The notes beneath the pieces were generated by a model that saw nothing but the letters and a program-made list of their open reading frames with translations, searched no databases and was not told the DNA's origin. Both the position numbers and the translations under genes were made by a program. Shown piece by piece: positions 14,939-23,712 of a stretch of 43,979 bases of DNA. Origin of the DNA: a virus. Position 1 is the first letter of the stretch; each line of letters opens with the position of its first letter. Where the stretch lies: the IMG/VR virus record IMGVR_UViG_3300042328_000860, positions 1 through 43,979 of that record; one strand, 5' to 3'.

Positions 14939-15649
14939 TCAATCTGGTTAGCAAATGTAGCTGCTAATAGTGTTAAACTTGGATATAATACAGCGGTGCT
15001 TTCTCTTGAGATGAGAGACAGAAAACTTATTAAACGTCTTGGTGCAAACTTGTTAGGAATTAACATGAAAGAATACAACAAGATGGCTGAAGATAAGGTA
15101 TTGATGAAGCAAAAGATTGGAAACATGGGTTATGAAAGTTTACAAGTTCCTGGTAAATTATACGTAAAGGAATTTCCAACTTCATCTGCAGGTGTTCCTG
15201 ACATTGAGAGATACTTATTAAAGATGGAAGAACTTAAAGGTATTAAGTTTAAGGTAATTGTACTTGACTATATTAATATCTTAAAGAACTGGAGAAACCC
15301 AAACTCTGAAAATACATACATGAAGATTAAACAAATTGCTGAAGATGCTCGTGCTATGGCAATGAGAAATAACTGGGCAATCGTGACAGCAACTCAGATT
15401 AATCGTTCAGGTTTTGGTAGCACCGACTTATCCGCAACTAACATTTCGGAATCAGCTGCATTAGGACATACCGTAGATGCTATGTTTGGTATTATACAAG
15501 ATGAAATGATGCACGCAAACCGCGAATACATACTCAAACTAATTGCTAACCGTGATGATGGTTACAAAAATGCAAGACAGAAATTTTTAATTAACTATGA
15601 TCTTATGCGAATAACGCAAGACATGGATTCCCAAATGATAACTGAATAA
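14537..15649 (+). CDS. 41: Split intein C-fragment fused to gp41 helicase C-terminal half
   Basis: 370 residues. The first 134 are the intein C-fragment, ending YYTNGILSHN. The helicase resumes at S135, which is both the +1 nucleophile and the P-loop serine. The C-extein has Walker B VIVLDYINIL, TATQINRSGF (DnaB motif H3-like) and the arginine-containing IANRDDGY region. It cannot bind ATP until trans-spliced to the N-part at 12671-13393. The start ATG lies ten bases after the endonuclease stop, so it may be translated with that gene. Confidence 0.93.
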   Translation: MKFNQKLEAERPFKKFIETFTFGDSNEEYEVLTDTGWADIKAIGKTVEYEVWSLKTLNHSLRAADTHIVFKKNLSGWFEEVFLNELAIGDTILTESGEELVLSIVNTFKIENMYDLQLMNDNRRYYTNGILSHNSIWLANVAANSVKLGYNTAVLSLEMRDRKLIKRLGANLLGINMKEYNKMAEDKVLMKQKIGNMGYESLQVPGKLYVKEFPTSSAGVPDIERYLLKMEELKGIKFKVIVLDYINILKNWRNPNSENTYMKIKQIAEDARAMAMRNNWAIVTATQINRSGFGSTDLSATNISESAALGHTVDAMFGIIQDEMMHANREYILKLIANRDDGYKNARQKFLINYDLMRITQDMDSQMITE

Positions 15650-16074
15650 TGAAAGAAGACAAAATTTTTAACAACAGGTACAATACAGGTGAGATAGAAT
15701 ATGAGGTATTTGGCAAAATTCAAGTGCATGATAAATTCTTACCAAAAGATGTATTTGAAGAATATACTAATAGTAAGTTACAAGATGAACTGTATGAAAT
15801 CTTTGCAAACTCAGATTTCTATGAAGAGTATTCAAAAAATAAGAAAGTAGTAAGAAGTGATGTATCACGAGTTTACTACTACTTTGATGATAACTTAGAA
15901 AATACAAAATCTATTTCACCAATTGAAAAGTTTATTGCTATTGCTGATTTTATGAGCATTCCTTATGAACAGCTTTATGAAGAGTTAGCACCGGTGTATA
16001 AAGAAGTTCTCTTACGTGAACTTGATGATAAGTACAAGATATTTACCAAACGTAAAATCAAAAGATTGTTCTAA
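15649..16074 (+). CDS. Hypothetical protein downstream of gp41
   Basis: 141 residues, acidic then basic at the C-terminus (FTKRKIKRLF). Its ATG overlaps the helicase stop by one base (TAATG), implying coupled translation. The sequence is mostly helical (DVFEEYTNSKLQDELYEIFANSDFYEEY). I recognise no family. The tight link to the helicase suggests a replication role, for example a primase or loader partner, but nothing in the sequence proves it. Confidence 0.7.
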   Translation: MKEDKIFNNRYNTGEIEYEVFGKIQVHDKFLPKDVFEEYTNSKLQDELYEIFANSDFYEEYSKNKKVVRSDVSRVYYYFDDNLENTKSISPIEKFIAIADFMSIPYEQLYEELAPVYKEVLLRELDDKYKIFTKRKIKRLF

Positions 16075-16078
16075 AACT

Positions 16079-16101
16079 AAGTATACTTTTGTGTATATAA
16101 A
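16079..16101 (+). promoter_or_regulatory. Palindrome AAGTATACTT plus gp55-type promoter GTATATAAA
   Basis: A perfect 10-bp palindrome at 16079-16088, then TTGT and GTATATAAA at 16093-16101, 20 bases before ATG 16122. The same palindrome-plus-motif pair occurs at 28820-28843 before the clamp loader gene. Confidence 0.45.
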
Positions 16102-16121
16102 TTAAAATAGAAAAATCTATA

Positions 16122-17069
16122 ATGGAGCACATTTCACTCATTAACGATATTAGGTGTAACATCGAAATCTCAAAGCAACGCGGGGAGGCTTATCAAGTAA
16201 AAGGGTGGGTGTTTAGTTTTGATAAACAGCTTACCGAAATAAGATACGTAATTGGCTCACACATTAGTAATAGTTTTAATTTAGAAAGTAGGCCTGATGT
16301 TGCCGCCTTTTACAAAAAGTCAATTACTGAAATAAGTGGCTTTAATTTCAAGTTTCCAATAAATGAGGTTAAAGACTCAATTCAATTACAAGTAAAACAA
16401 AATGGTGAGTGGCAAGACTTTTATATCATTAAAGATATAAAGATTGTGCCTTTAATAAATTCTATAGGTTTCAAAAAAAAGAAACCTGAATTTTTAGTCG
16501 TTGATGATTTTTATGCAGATCCTGAAACAGTCCGTGCTTTTGCTCTTTCTTTAGAATATCAAGAACAGAAAGATTACTTTAAAGGCCAACGAACAGACAA
16601 CAACTATTTTGTTGATGGGACTAAAGAAATGTTTGAATCTTTACTTAATCGTAAGATCACAAATTGGAACCACCCAATGTCAGGTAGGTTTCAATATTGT
16701 ACAGCAAACGAACCTATTGTTTATCATCACGATATTCAATCTTTTGCCGCGGTAGTTTACTTAACACCCGAAGCACCGCCTGAAAGTGGTACTGCATTTT
16801 TCCGTAGAAAAAGTACAAAGCAATATAAAAACTTAACTGATGTAGAAGCAGAACCATTAGGTAAAACTCAAAAGGAACTTCTTTTTGAAACCTATTTAGA
16901 AAATGCTGTTTATGATAGAACTCGATGGGAACTTATAGATCTTATAGGTAACCGTTATAACCGTCTAGTTATTTGGGACGCTCAACTATTTCATGCAGCT
17001 AATTCTTACTTTGGTGGTAGTATTAATGACTCAAGATTATTTCACATTTTCTTTTTCGACGCAGAATAA
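16122..17069 (+). CDS. 2OG-Fe(II) oxygenase-like protein (DUF6445-like) with N-terminal beta domain
   Basis: 315 residues. Residues 122-315 resemble DUF6445, a 2-oxoglutarate/Fe(II) dioxygenase-type fold. Metal ligands would be H202-x-D204 (YHHDIQSFAAVVYL) and H291 (FHAANSYFG), with R305 as the 2OG ligand (DSRLFHIFFF). VVDDFYADPETVRAFA is the usual start of this family. Residues 1-115 form a separate beta-rich module (VKGWVFS ... SRPDVAAFY ... GFNFKFP) like accessory domains seen beside glycosyltransferases; its role is unknown. The substrate is unknown. The gene stands between gp41 and gp47 and has its own promoter-like motif. Confidence 0.75.
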   Translation: MEHISLINDIRCNIEISKQRGEAYQVKGWVFSFDKQLTEIRYVIGSHISNSFNLESRPDVAAFYKKSITEISGFNFKFPINEVKDSIQLQVKQNGEWQDFYIIKDIKIVPLINSIGFKKKKPEFLVVDDFYADPETVRAFALSLEYQEQKDYFKGQRTDNNYFVDGTKEMFESLLNRKITNWNHPMSGRFQYCTANEPIVYHHDIQSFAAVVYLTPEAPPESGTAFFRRKSTKQYKNLTDVEAEPLGKTQKELLFETYLENAVYDRTRWELIDLIGNRYNRLVIWDAQLFHAANSYFGGSINDSRLFHIFFFDAE

Positions 17070-17072
17070 CTT

Positions 17073-18182
17073 ATGGTACAAATTGATGCAAAAAGAATCT
17101 GGCTTATATCAGATACACACTTAGGAGTTAGAACAAACTCGAGAGAGTGGATGGATATAATTGAGGATTACTTTAAGAATACTTTTATTCCTTTGTTGAA
17201 AAGAGAATCAAAACCCGGTGATGTGCTTGTACACTGTGGCGATGTTTTTGACTCAAGACAATCAATTAATCTTTATGTTTTAAATAAAGGTCTTGAAATC
17301 TTTGAGGAAATTAACAAGATTATGCCAATTTATATGATCATCGGTAATCATGATATTTTTATGAAATACTCTAACGATATTAATTCGTTAAAGATATTCA
17401 AGCACATGCCAGACATTCATATTTACCAAGAACCTACTATTGCTCAACTTGGTCCTAAAAAAGCTCTATTCATGCCGTGGGTTGAGGATTCAAATGAATT
17501 TGCTGAAATTGTAAATGCTCATGAAAACCGAGCTGATATTATGTTTTGTCATACAGACATCAAAGGAATGTCCTTTAATAAGTTCGTTAAGATTGAGGAA
17601 GGTTCTGATCCTGATAAGTTCTCTCACTTTGAAAGGGTTTACTCTGGCCATATTCACTATGCTCAAAAATACAAGAACGTAAGAATGCTTGGGTGTCCTT
17701 ATGAACTAACTCGTTCTGATAGTGGTAATAAGAAATCCGTTTGGTTACTTGACCTTGAAACCAATGAAGAAAGAAGTTTTGAAAATACAAGATCACCTAG
17801 ATTTGTAAAATATAGACTAGAGTGGATATTAGAACAACCAATTGGAAAATTACAGGAGATGTTTAACAATAACTTTGTTGATATTCTTGTAACGCCTACC
17901 TGGTCTCTTAAGTTTCCATTCTCTATGTTTGCTGAAAAATTCAGTGGGTATAGAAAAATCAACCCTATCATTACTGAAGGTGAAGAAATCATGACCGAGG
18001 ACGGTGAGATTGTTGAATCATATGAAGAAATTAATTTATCCAATCTAATTGAAAAGCACATTGATTCTTTACCATATTCAGAAAACGTTAAAGAAAACCT
18101 TAAGAAGGTAAGTTCTAAATTTTATCAAGAAACATTAAAAGAACTTGAAGAAAAACGATCATATGAAAATCAAATCGATTAG
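17073..18182 (+). CDS. 47: Recombination nuclease subunit gp47 (SbcD/Mre11-like)
   Basis: Metallophosphoesterase that with gp46 resects DNA ends for recombination-dependent replication. The motifs are in order: SDTHLG (15-20), GDVFDSR, IGNHD, CHTD and SGHIHY, giving the full set of metal-binding His/Asp/Asn. 369 residues against about 340 in T4. The next gene, gp46, starts two bases after its stop, so the complex is made from one operon. Confidence 0.95.
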   Translation: MVQIDAKRIWLISDTHLGVRTNSREWMDIIEDYFKNTFIPLLKRESKPGDVLVHCGDVFDSRQSINLYVLNKGLEIFEEINKIMPIYMIIGNHDIFMKYSNDINSLKIFKHMPDIHIYQEPTIAQLGPKKALFMPWVEDSNEFAEIVNAHENRADIMFCHTDIKGMSFNKFVKIEEGSDPDKFSHFERVYSGHIHYAQKYKNVRMLGCPYELTRSDSGNKKSVWLLDLETNEERSFENTRSPRFVKYRLEWILEQPIGKLQEMFNNNFVDILVTPTWSLKFPFSMFAEKFSGYRKINPIITEGEEIMTEDGEIVESYEEINLSNLIEKHIDSLPYSENVKENLKKVSSKFYQETLKELEEKRSYENQID

Positions 18183-18184
18183 TT

Positions 18185-19861
18185 ATGAAAATAAAGAGCC
18201 TAGAATGGAAAAATTTTGGTAGTTATGGAAATTCAAATCAGAAAATTGAATTTGATAGCAAACAAGGTAATTTCTATCTAATAGTTGGAGGAAACGGAGC
18301 TGGAAAGTCTACTATTTCTGATGTTATCAAGTTTGGTTTATATGGTCGAGTTGATAGTAAGAAATTAAGAGAACTGCCAAATCGTTTCAATAACAACTTA
18401 ATGGCAAAAATAGTAATAGAAAAGAATCCTACTACTACGGCAACTATTGAAAGAGGTATTGCACCAAACCATTTTAGGCTACTTATTAATGGTGTTGAGT
18501 ATGACCAGGCTGGTAAGAAAAACATACAAGAATATCTTGAAGAAGAAATCTTAGGAATACCTTATTATGTGTTTAATAACATGGTGTCACTTTCTATTAA
18601 TGACTTTAAGAGTTTTATTAGTATGGGTGCACATGATAAACGAATGATTATTGATAGATTGTTTGGTTTGGAAATCTTAGGCCATATTAAGTGGAAGATT
18701 AAGTATAAATTAAAAATACTTAAAGAATACCTTGACAATATCGATACTGAAATCTCTGTTCTTGAAAGAAGTATACAAACTTCAAACCAAGAATTGGAAA
18801 ACTTAAATGAAAAACTTAAAACTGCTGGTGAAGAAAAACGCAAGGACTTAATTGAAAAGATTGAAAAATATCAAGAATTTATTGCAAATGCAGGAGCTAA
18901 GTTACAGGAAATTGCTGAAAAGGATAAAGAAATTCAAGATGCAATGAATCTTTGGAATAGTAAGTTAAGCGAGCAAAAAGCAGAAGAAAGAATCTGTACT
19001 GAAAAGATTCACCTTTATGAAAAAGGAAAATGTCCAACATGTGAAAGCGACTTAACTACCGATGCTCATAAATCCATGCTTGAGGATTTCTTACGTAGAA
19101 ATGAAGATGCTAAAAATCTTGCATCAGAGATTAAAGATAAATCTACAGCTTTACATGAAAAACAAAAGGCTGTTAGAAAAATATATGATGAGGTTCGTGG
19201 TAAAAAAACTACTGCTGAAACTCATATATCATCATGGAGAAACGAATTAACTAAACTTAATGAAGGCAGTGTTGATAATTCTCAAACTGAATCTTTAGAA
19301 AATATCATTGATGATGCTAAAGAAAAGAAAACCGGTGCTATTGTTAAAAAGAGTGAAGAAGAAAAGAAAGGTAGTTTCTTAAGAATCGTTGAAGATGTCT
19401 TTGGTGATAAAGGTGTTAAGTTATCTGCGTTAAAAAGAATTGTTCCATTACTTAACGCTGAAATTCGTAAAGTAATGGCTGATCTAAACATGGATTACCG
19501 AGTTACTTTTAACGAAGAGTTTGATGTTGACATTCAACATTTAGGATTTAAAGTTTCTCCTGAGCAATTAAGTACAGGTGAAAGGAAGAAAGTAGACTTT
19601 GCAACCTTGGTTGCTTTAATCCGTTTAATGAAAATTAGGTTTGCCGGTCTTAACTTAACTTTTCTTGATGAAATCTTTTCTTCCATTGACGCGGATGGTA
19701 TACATCATATCTTAAAAGTATTACATAAAACCTGTCGTGAATTGAATCTTAACATATTTGTAATTAATCACAGTCAGTTACCAACCGAAATCTTTGATTA
19801 TCGTTTGGAAATTCAAAAGAACAATGGTTTTTCTAATTTAATCATAGAAAAGATTAGTTGA
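18185..19861 (+). CDS. 46: Recombination ATPase subunit gp46 (SbcC/Rad50-like)
   Basis: ABC/SMC-type ATPase. Walker A GGNGAGKST at 35-43, a coiled coil of about 190-400 with a zinc hook C283-P-T-C286, signature LSTGE at 462-466, and Walker B LTFLDEIFSSID (D495, E496). The 558 residues match T4 gp46 (560). It pairs with gp47 immediately upstream. The stop TGA overlaps the GATATATAAAC motif of the next block. Confidence 0.96.
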   Translation: MKIKSLEWKNFGSYGNSNQKIEFDSKQGNFYLIVGGNGAGKSTISDVIKFGLYGRVDSKKLRELPNRFNNNLMAKIVIEKNPTTTATIERGIAPNHFRLLINGVEYDQAGKKNIQEYLEEEILGIPYYVFNNMVSLSINDFKSFISMGAHDKRMIIDRLFGLEILGHIKWKIKYKLKILKEYLDNIDTEISVLERSIQTSNQELENLNEKLKTAGEEKRKDLIEKIEKYQEFIANAGAKLQEIAEKDKEIQDAMNLWNSKLSEQKAEERICTEKIHLYEKGKCPTCESDLTTDAHKSMLEDFLRRNEDAKNLASEIKDKSTALHEKQKAVRKIYDEVRGKKTTAETHISSWRNELTKLNEGSVDNSQTESLENIIDDAKEKKTGAIVKKSEEEKKGSFLRIVEDVFGDKGVKLSALKRIVPLLNAEIRKVMADLNMDYRVTFNEEFDVDIQHLGFKVSPEQLSTGERKKVDFATLVALIRLMKIRFAGLNLTFLDEIFSSIDADGIHHILKVLHKTCRELNLNIFVINHSQLPTEIFDYRLEIQKNNGFSNLIIEKIS

Positions 19862-19870
19862 TATATAAAC
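19860..19870 (+). promoter_or_regulatory. Putative late promoter (GATATATAAAC)
   Basis: Four bases before the ATG at 19874, overlapping the gp46 stop. If used as a promoter, the transcript would have almost no leader or start further downstream. Motif match is good; function is uncertain at this spacing. Confidence 0.35.
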
Positions 19871-19873
19871 TAA

Positions 19874-21442
19874 ATGGCAAAGACAAACTTCTTACATAAG
19901 TATAATACGGACAACGTACATTCGCGAGCTGTCATAGTGGGGCTTGTGAATTTACTTAATACCCGTGTGCAATATGAGAATATATTGTCTGACACAAACA
20001 TAGATTTAGTTACCGTCCCTTTCTTTTATAGCATGACTGGTGACGAAAGATTCTTACAAGATTACTTCTTAGAGTGGAACGATTGTGTTCACCCAAAAAT
20101 TGCAGATGGCAACTATGATGTAATACCTCGTGGTATTGTTACACTGACAGCAAATACTATTAATACAACAGTAATGACTCACAGATTTGTTCGTGGTAGT
20201 TATGTTAAAGAAGTAGCTGGTCAGTTACAAACATATAATGCTTTCTTAAATTCAATTCCGTTGTCAATGACTTTTGACGTTCAGATTGAAACTGATACAA
20301 ATCTTGATGCATTTAAGATACAGCAATCAATAATTGAAACTTTCTATAAGACTCAAGTTTATTCTGTAAGTTACAAAGGATTTCGAGTTCCTTGTCAAGT
20401 AGGTTTTCCCGAAGATTACGGTCTTGACAAAACTTTTGAGTTTACATATCAATCAGATTCAAAGCTTAACATTAAGTTTTCACTTTCTATAGAAACTTAC
20501 ATGCCTGTTATTGATCCAACTACTGAAAGAAAAAATTCGAATCGTATTACATCGCAGGGCGGACCTGGTTTAGGTTTAATAGAATTTAATGATAAAAGTA
20601 TTCTAAAGTTTGCTTTTAACACTCCTACGCCAAATGCAACATATTTTTCAGGCAGTACTCTTCATATTTCTTGGACAAACACAGGAACTATTCTAAGAAC
20701 AAACATTTATTATAGATTTGCTGGTTTAGGCGGGGACTGGTTATTGATGGCAAGATCCGCAAAAAACAAAGGAACATTTGATTGGAACATTCCGTTTTTA
20801 AACATTAGTGGAGATACTGTTGCAAACGATCCTATTAGAGCAACCGCGGTTTCGGTAACAGGTAAAGGAGCTAAACTTAGAGCAATTATAGACGTAAACG
20901 GAGAAGTTGAAAAAATAATAATTTTTGATGGTGGGTTTGCTTATACAAACGGAGATACTATAGAAGTATCTCCGTTAATCTTACCACCTCCGGGTATTTC
21001 TGCTTTTGTTGCGCCAGAAATTACAGCTAATGTTCAAGATGGGAGAATTATTGGATATCAAATATTAGATCCAGGATCTGGATTTTCTCCAACGCCAACT
21101 AATTACATTGAACTAAAAATTGAAAGTGCAGTTGATGATTCAATTTATCAAGTGTATGAAACCTCATTTTTCTTTAAAGGGGATACTGACCCGTTCTTTG
21201 ATCCAGGCGGCCCAGGAATGAAACAAGTAAAAAACCTTAACCCTACTGTAGCTGATCTTATTGCACAAGGAGTGGTTCTTGTAGACCAAACAATCTCAGG
21301 ACCAGGAACGGAATTAGGGTCAAAAATCGTATCCGCTGATGCGATAAATAATTTATTAGTTATTAATAAAGATGTTACCCTTCTTATTTCAGATGGGGAA
21401 TATACTTTAGAAAAACAAACTGCAATCTTCGAAATACAGTGA
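19874..21442 (+). CDS. 15: gp15-like tail terminator/sheath stabiliser with Ig-like and beta-repeat insertions
   Basis: 522 residues. The first 220 follow the T4 gp15 layout: an N-terminal segment on subunit lists (HSRAVIVGLVNLLN), VTVPFFYS, a strand-rich core, then MTFDVQIETDTNLDAFKIQQ and a final FSLSIETYMPVIDP. T4 gp15 is 272 residues and caps the tail tube and sheath. Residues about 250-305 add an Ig-like module (SGSTLHISWTNTGTILRTN ... GTFDWNIP). Next come two Gly-rich beta repeats (GKGAKLRAIIDVNGEV ... GGFAYTNGDTIEV, and VQDGRIIGYQILDPGSGF), of a kind also found in the sheath here. The gp15 call is moderate; it stands away from the other neck genes. Confidence 0.55.
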   Translation: MAKTNFLHKYNTDNVHSRAVIVGLVNLLNTRVQYENILSDTNIDLVTVPFFYSMTGDERFLQDYFLEWNDCVHPKIADGNYDVIPRGIVTLTANTINTTVMTHRFVRGSYVKEVAGQLQTYNAFLNSIPLSMTFDVQIETDTNLDAFKIQQSIIETFYKTQVYSVSYKGFRVPCQVGFPEDYGLDKTFEFTYQSDSKLNIKFSLSIETYMPVIDPTTERKNSNRITSQGGPGLGLIEFNDKSILKFAFNTPTPNATYFSGSTLHISWTNTGTILRTNIYYRFAGLGGDWLLMARSAKNKGTFDWNIPFLNISGDTVANDPIRATAVSVTGKGAKLRAIIDVNGEVEKIIIFDGGFAYTNGDTIEVSPLILPPPGISAFVAPEITANVQDGRIIGYQILDPGSGFSPTPTNYIELKIESAVDDSIYQVYETSFFFKGDTDPFFDPGGPGMKQVKNLNPTVADLIAQGVVLVDQTISGPGTELGSKIVSADAINNLLVINKDVTLLISDGEYTLEKQTAIFEIQ

Positions 21443-21463
21443 TAAAAATGTAATTAAGAAGCA

Positions 21464-21473
21464 GAATATATAG
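21464..21473 (+). promoter_or_regulatory. Putative late promoter (GAATATATAG)
   Basis: 26 bases before the ATG at 21499, in the 56-base gap after the gp15-like gene. Confidence 0.45.
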
Positions 21474-21498
21474 TATAGATTAAAAATATCAACAAAAA

Positions 21499-23085
21499 AT
21501 GTCAAATCTTAAGAAAAGAGTAGAAGTTCTTCTTGGTGCAACACAAATACCAGAAGTTCGTGAGGCTTGTACTGATGCTTTATCCAAATTCTCGGGAAGT
21601 ATTGTTCCGACTACGCCATATAGCCAGTCAAGTGTTATCGAAGAATCCATCGTAAATACATTAATTGAGTTAATTGAAAACATTGACGAAAACATTACAA
21701 AAGATTTTGTTAATGTAGAAAAAAGAATCATGGGAATGAATAACCTTGGTGTTCGTAAAGCAATCGCTGCTGTTATGGAAGACGAGTTATCTAAACACCC
21801 TACTGTTCATTACATTATAGAAAGTCTTAAACGTTTAAATGATGTTCCTGAGTGGATCGCAGCTAATACTGCTATGGAAGCTCTTGCTAATTTTGAATGG
21901 TCTCCAGTAGTTCGCGAGCACTTAAGTATTCTTAAGGAAAACTCTGCTAAATATGCTGAGGATATTAAAATATACAAAGCTGTTGCTGAAGCTAAAAGCT
22001 CAAGATCTTCATATCTTATGACTGGATTAGAAAAAGATGTAGATTCTTACTTAAATCGTAGAACTGCTACTAATCGTGCTAAGTTAATGGAATCTTTAAA
22101 CAAATTTATTTTTGATCCAGCAATCAAAAATCTTTACAATATCGTTGCAGAGTCTGCTAACGGTTTTCAAATTAAAGCTGATTCTAATGATGCTTATTTT
22201 AGAAATGTATATTCTCCAGTTTATGTAAATGAAGGTGTTGAGAATTTCTTCGTATTTGGTAAAGCATTTGGCAAAAAGGGTGATAATGTTACTCCACTTA
22301 CTGAAGCTGAAATGGAGTATCTCCCAGAAAACTTTATGTGGATGGCAAACTTCCTATTACAACCAAACGTTGAAATTTCTGAAAGCGGAATTAAAATCTT
22401 TTCAAGAGATAAGAAAGTTGAAATCGTTGAAGAAAACAACACACCTGTTGTAAAAATCAACAGCAAATCAGTTACTAACGCTGATTTTGAAAAAGTTTAC
22501 TTAAACTCCGGGATCTTTAGGGTTGAGGAAAGAGAAGTTCTTTCTTCAGTATATAAAATCGTTGAAAATTGGGATTCTATCTTTGAGTTGGATTTTGTAA
22601 AATCAATCTTCTCTCATTCAAATCCTAATCGCCGTGTAGATATCTTTAATACAGGAGATAAACTTCACATAAATAAAATTGATACTATCATGAATGAAAA
22701 CGTTTTCATTGCTGATTGTAACGGTACTCAATCACGTAACATGGTTCTTGAATTTATGAATTATGATTTAGGAAAAACGTTCTCTAACATGCTTTCTAAT
22801 GATGAGGTTAAAATTAATGAACTTGAGGCAAAAAGAAAAGAACATCTTGATGCTATTGCATTCCTTGAAACTCGTAAAGTTAAAATCGACAGCATTGAAG
22901 ACAGCGCTGTTCGTGAATCTGAAGAAGTTAAAGAAATCTTTGAAGCAATCAACGAAGAAATCACTCGTCTTAAAGAATCTTATGCTAATGTATCTAATGA
23001 AATTAAAAATTTTACAACAGTTTCTGAAGGAGTTGGTGTAAATGTTAACGATGAAGTTGAGCATTTAAAAAAAAAGCAAGAGTAA
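21499..23085 (+). CDS. Unknown large protein, 0-frame product (528 aa) of a gene with a -1 frameshift
   Basis: No family recognised. Residues 1-190 are helical, with an abundance of short amphipathic helices. The middle (about 230-430) is mixed alpha/beta, and about 435-515 is a predicted coiled coil (KINELEAKRKEHLDAIAF). The 0 frame stops at TAA 23083, just after a run of nine A. The -1 frame continues open for 209 codons with normal coding character. The gene lies between gp15-like and gp55 genes and follows a late-promoter motif, so a virion or assembly role is likely. Translation without frameshift gives 528 residues, with it about 735. Confidence 0.8.
   Translation: MSNLKKRVEVLLGATQIPEVREACTDALSKFSGSIVPTTPYSQSSVIEESIVNTLIELIENIDENITKDFVNVEKRIMGMNNLGVRKAIAAVMEDELSKHPTVHYIIESLKRLNDVPEWIAANTAMEALANFEWSPVVREHLSILKENSAKYAEDIKIYKAVAEAKSSRSSYLMTGLEKDVDSYLNRRTATNRAKLMESLNKFIFDPAIKNLYNIVAESANGFQIKADSNDAYFRNVYSPVYVNEGVENFFVFGKAFGKKGDNVTPLTEAEMEYLPENFMWMANFLLQPNVEISESGIKIFSRDKKVEIVEENNTPVVKINSKSVTNADFEKVYLNSGIFRVEEREVLSSVYKIVENWDSIFELDFVKSIFSHSNPNRRVDIFNTGDKLHINKIDTIMNENVFIADCNGTQSRNMVLEFMNYDLGKTFSNMLSNDEVKINELEAKRKEHLDAIAFLETRKVKIDSIEDSAVRESEEVKEIFEAINEEITRLKESYANVSNEIKNFTTVSEGVGVNVNDEVEHLKKKQE
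23067..23076 (+). promoter_or_regulatory. -1 frameshift slippery site (A9G)
   Basis: Nine A then G reads TTA AAA AAA AAG in the 0 frame. It contains A AAA AAG, the classical -1 slippery heptamer of E. coli dnaX. The 0-frame stop is only six bases beyond AAG. Polymerase slippage on the A-run is an alternative mechanism. Confidence 0.65.
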
Positions 23086-23705
23086 CAGGTCTTAGTCAAT
23101 CTGATAAAGAAATCACTTTACAATATGAAGATGGGAAAACTGCTAAAGTAGATCCAACAGAAATTAAAGTACTTAAAAAAGCCTCCTCGGCACAACCTGG
23201 CAACGATCTTGAGATAATTACTCAAATTGACGGTGCTACAGTTGGTGTCAAGGAGGCTAAAGAGTTTGTAAAAGGCAAACTTAAAGATAGCTACTCAGGA
23301 CCAGGTGCTGGTGAAGAGGTTATGATTAAAGCACTTGACTTCACAAAGAAAGGTGATGAAGATGACATTACAATTCTATATGGTGGAGGTAAAGAAATCC
23401 AAATAAAGAAGAAATTTGTAGAACCTACGGAACTATTTGAAACTGGTGTATATAATTCTGAAACGGATACCAATACTAATCCTAAAACTAGTGAAAACCA
23501 ACCAGATGCGATTGGGGCAGTAGTTGATAGATTATCAGAAAGACTGAAAGAAATAACGCATTCGCTTGAAGAAATGAGATTATTTGTAAAAGATAATTCA
23601 TCTTTATCTCATGATTCACTTGATAAGTGTATTAATGAATTAGGTTTTTATTTAAAAAGTCTAGAGGAAGAAGTTAAAACCGGTACTTCCGCAATTGTAA
23701 ATTAA
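23076..23705 (+). CDS. -1 frame C-terminal extension of the 21499 gene
   Basis: The frame is open from the slippery site to TAA 23703. It begins ARVTGLSQSDKEITLQYEDG and reads through KKASSAQPGNDLEIITQIDG to a first ATG at 23322. The 82 codons before that ATG have coding-like composition and no start codon. This shows that the region is an extension rather than a gene beginning at 23322, although internal initiation there would give 127 residues. The part after 23480 is helical (AVVDRLSERLKEITHSLEEM). No family recognised. Confidence 0.7.
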   Translation, partial: ARVTGLSQSDKEITLQYEDGKTAKVDPTEIKVLKKASSAQPGNDLEIITQIDGATVGVKEAKEFVKGKLKDSYSGPGAGEEVMIKALDFTKKGDEDDITILYGGGKEIQIKKKFVEPTELFETGVYNSETDTNTNPKTSENQPDAIGAVVDRLSERLKEITHSLEEMRLFVKDNSSLSHDSLDKCINELGFYLKSLEEEVKTGTSAIVN

Positions 23706-23712
23706 ATAACAA

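Noticed and set aside
23322-23705. Independent 127-residue gene starting at ATG 23322
   Set aside because: The frame is open and coding-like for 82 codons upstream back to the A-run, so an extension of the previous gene fits better.
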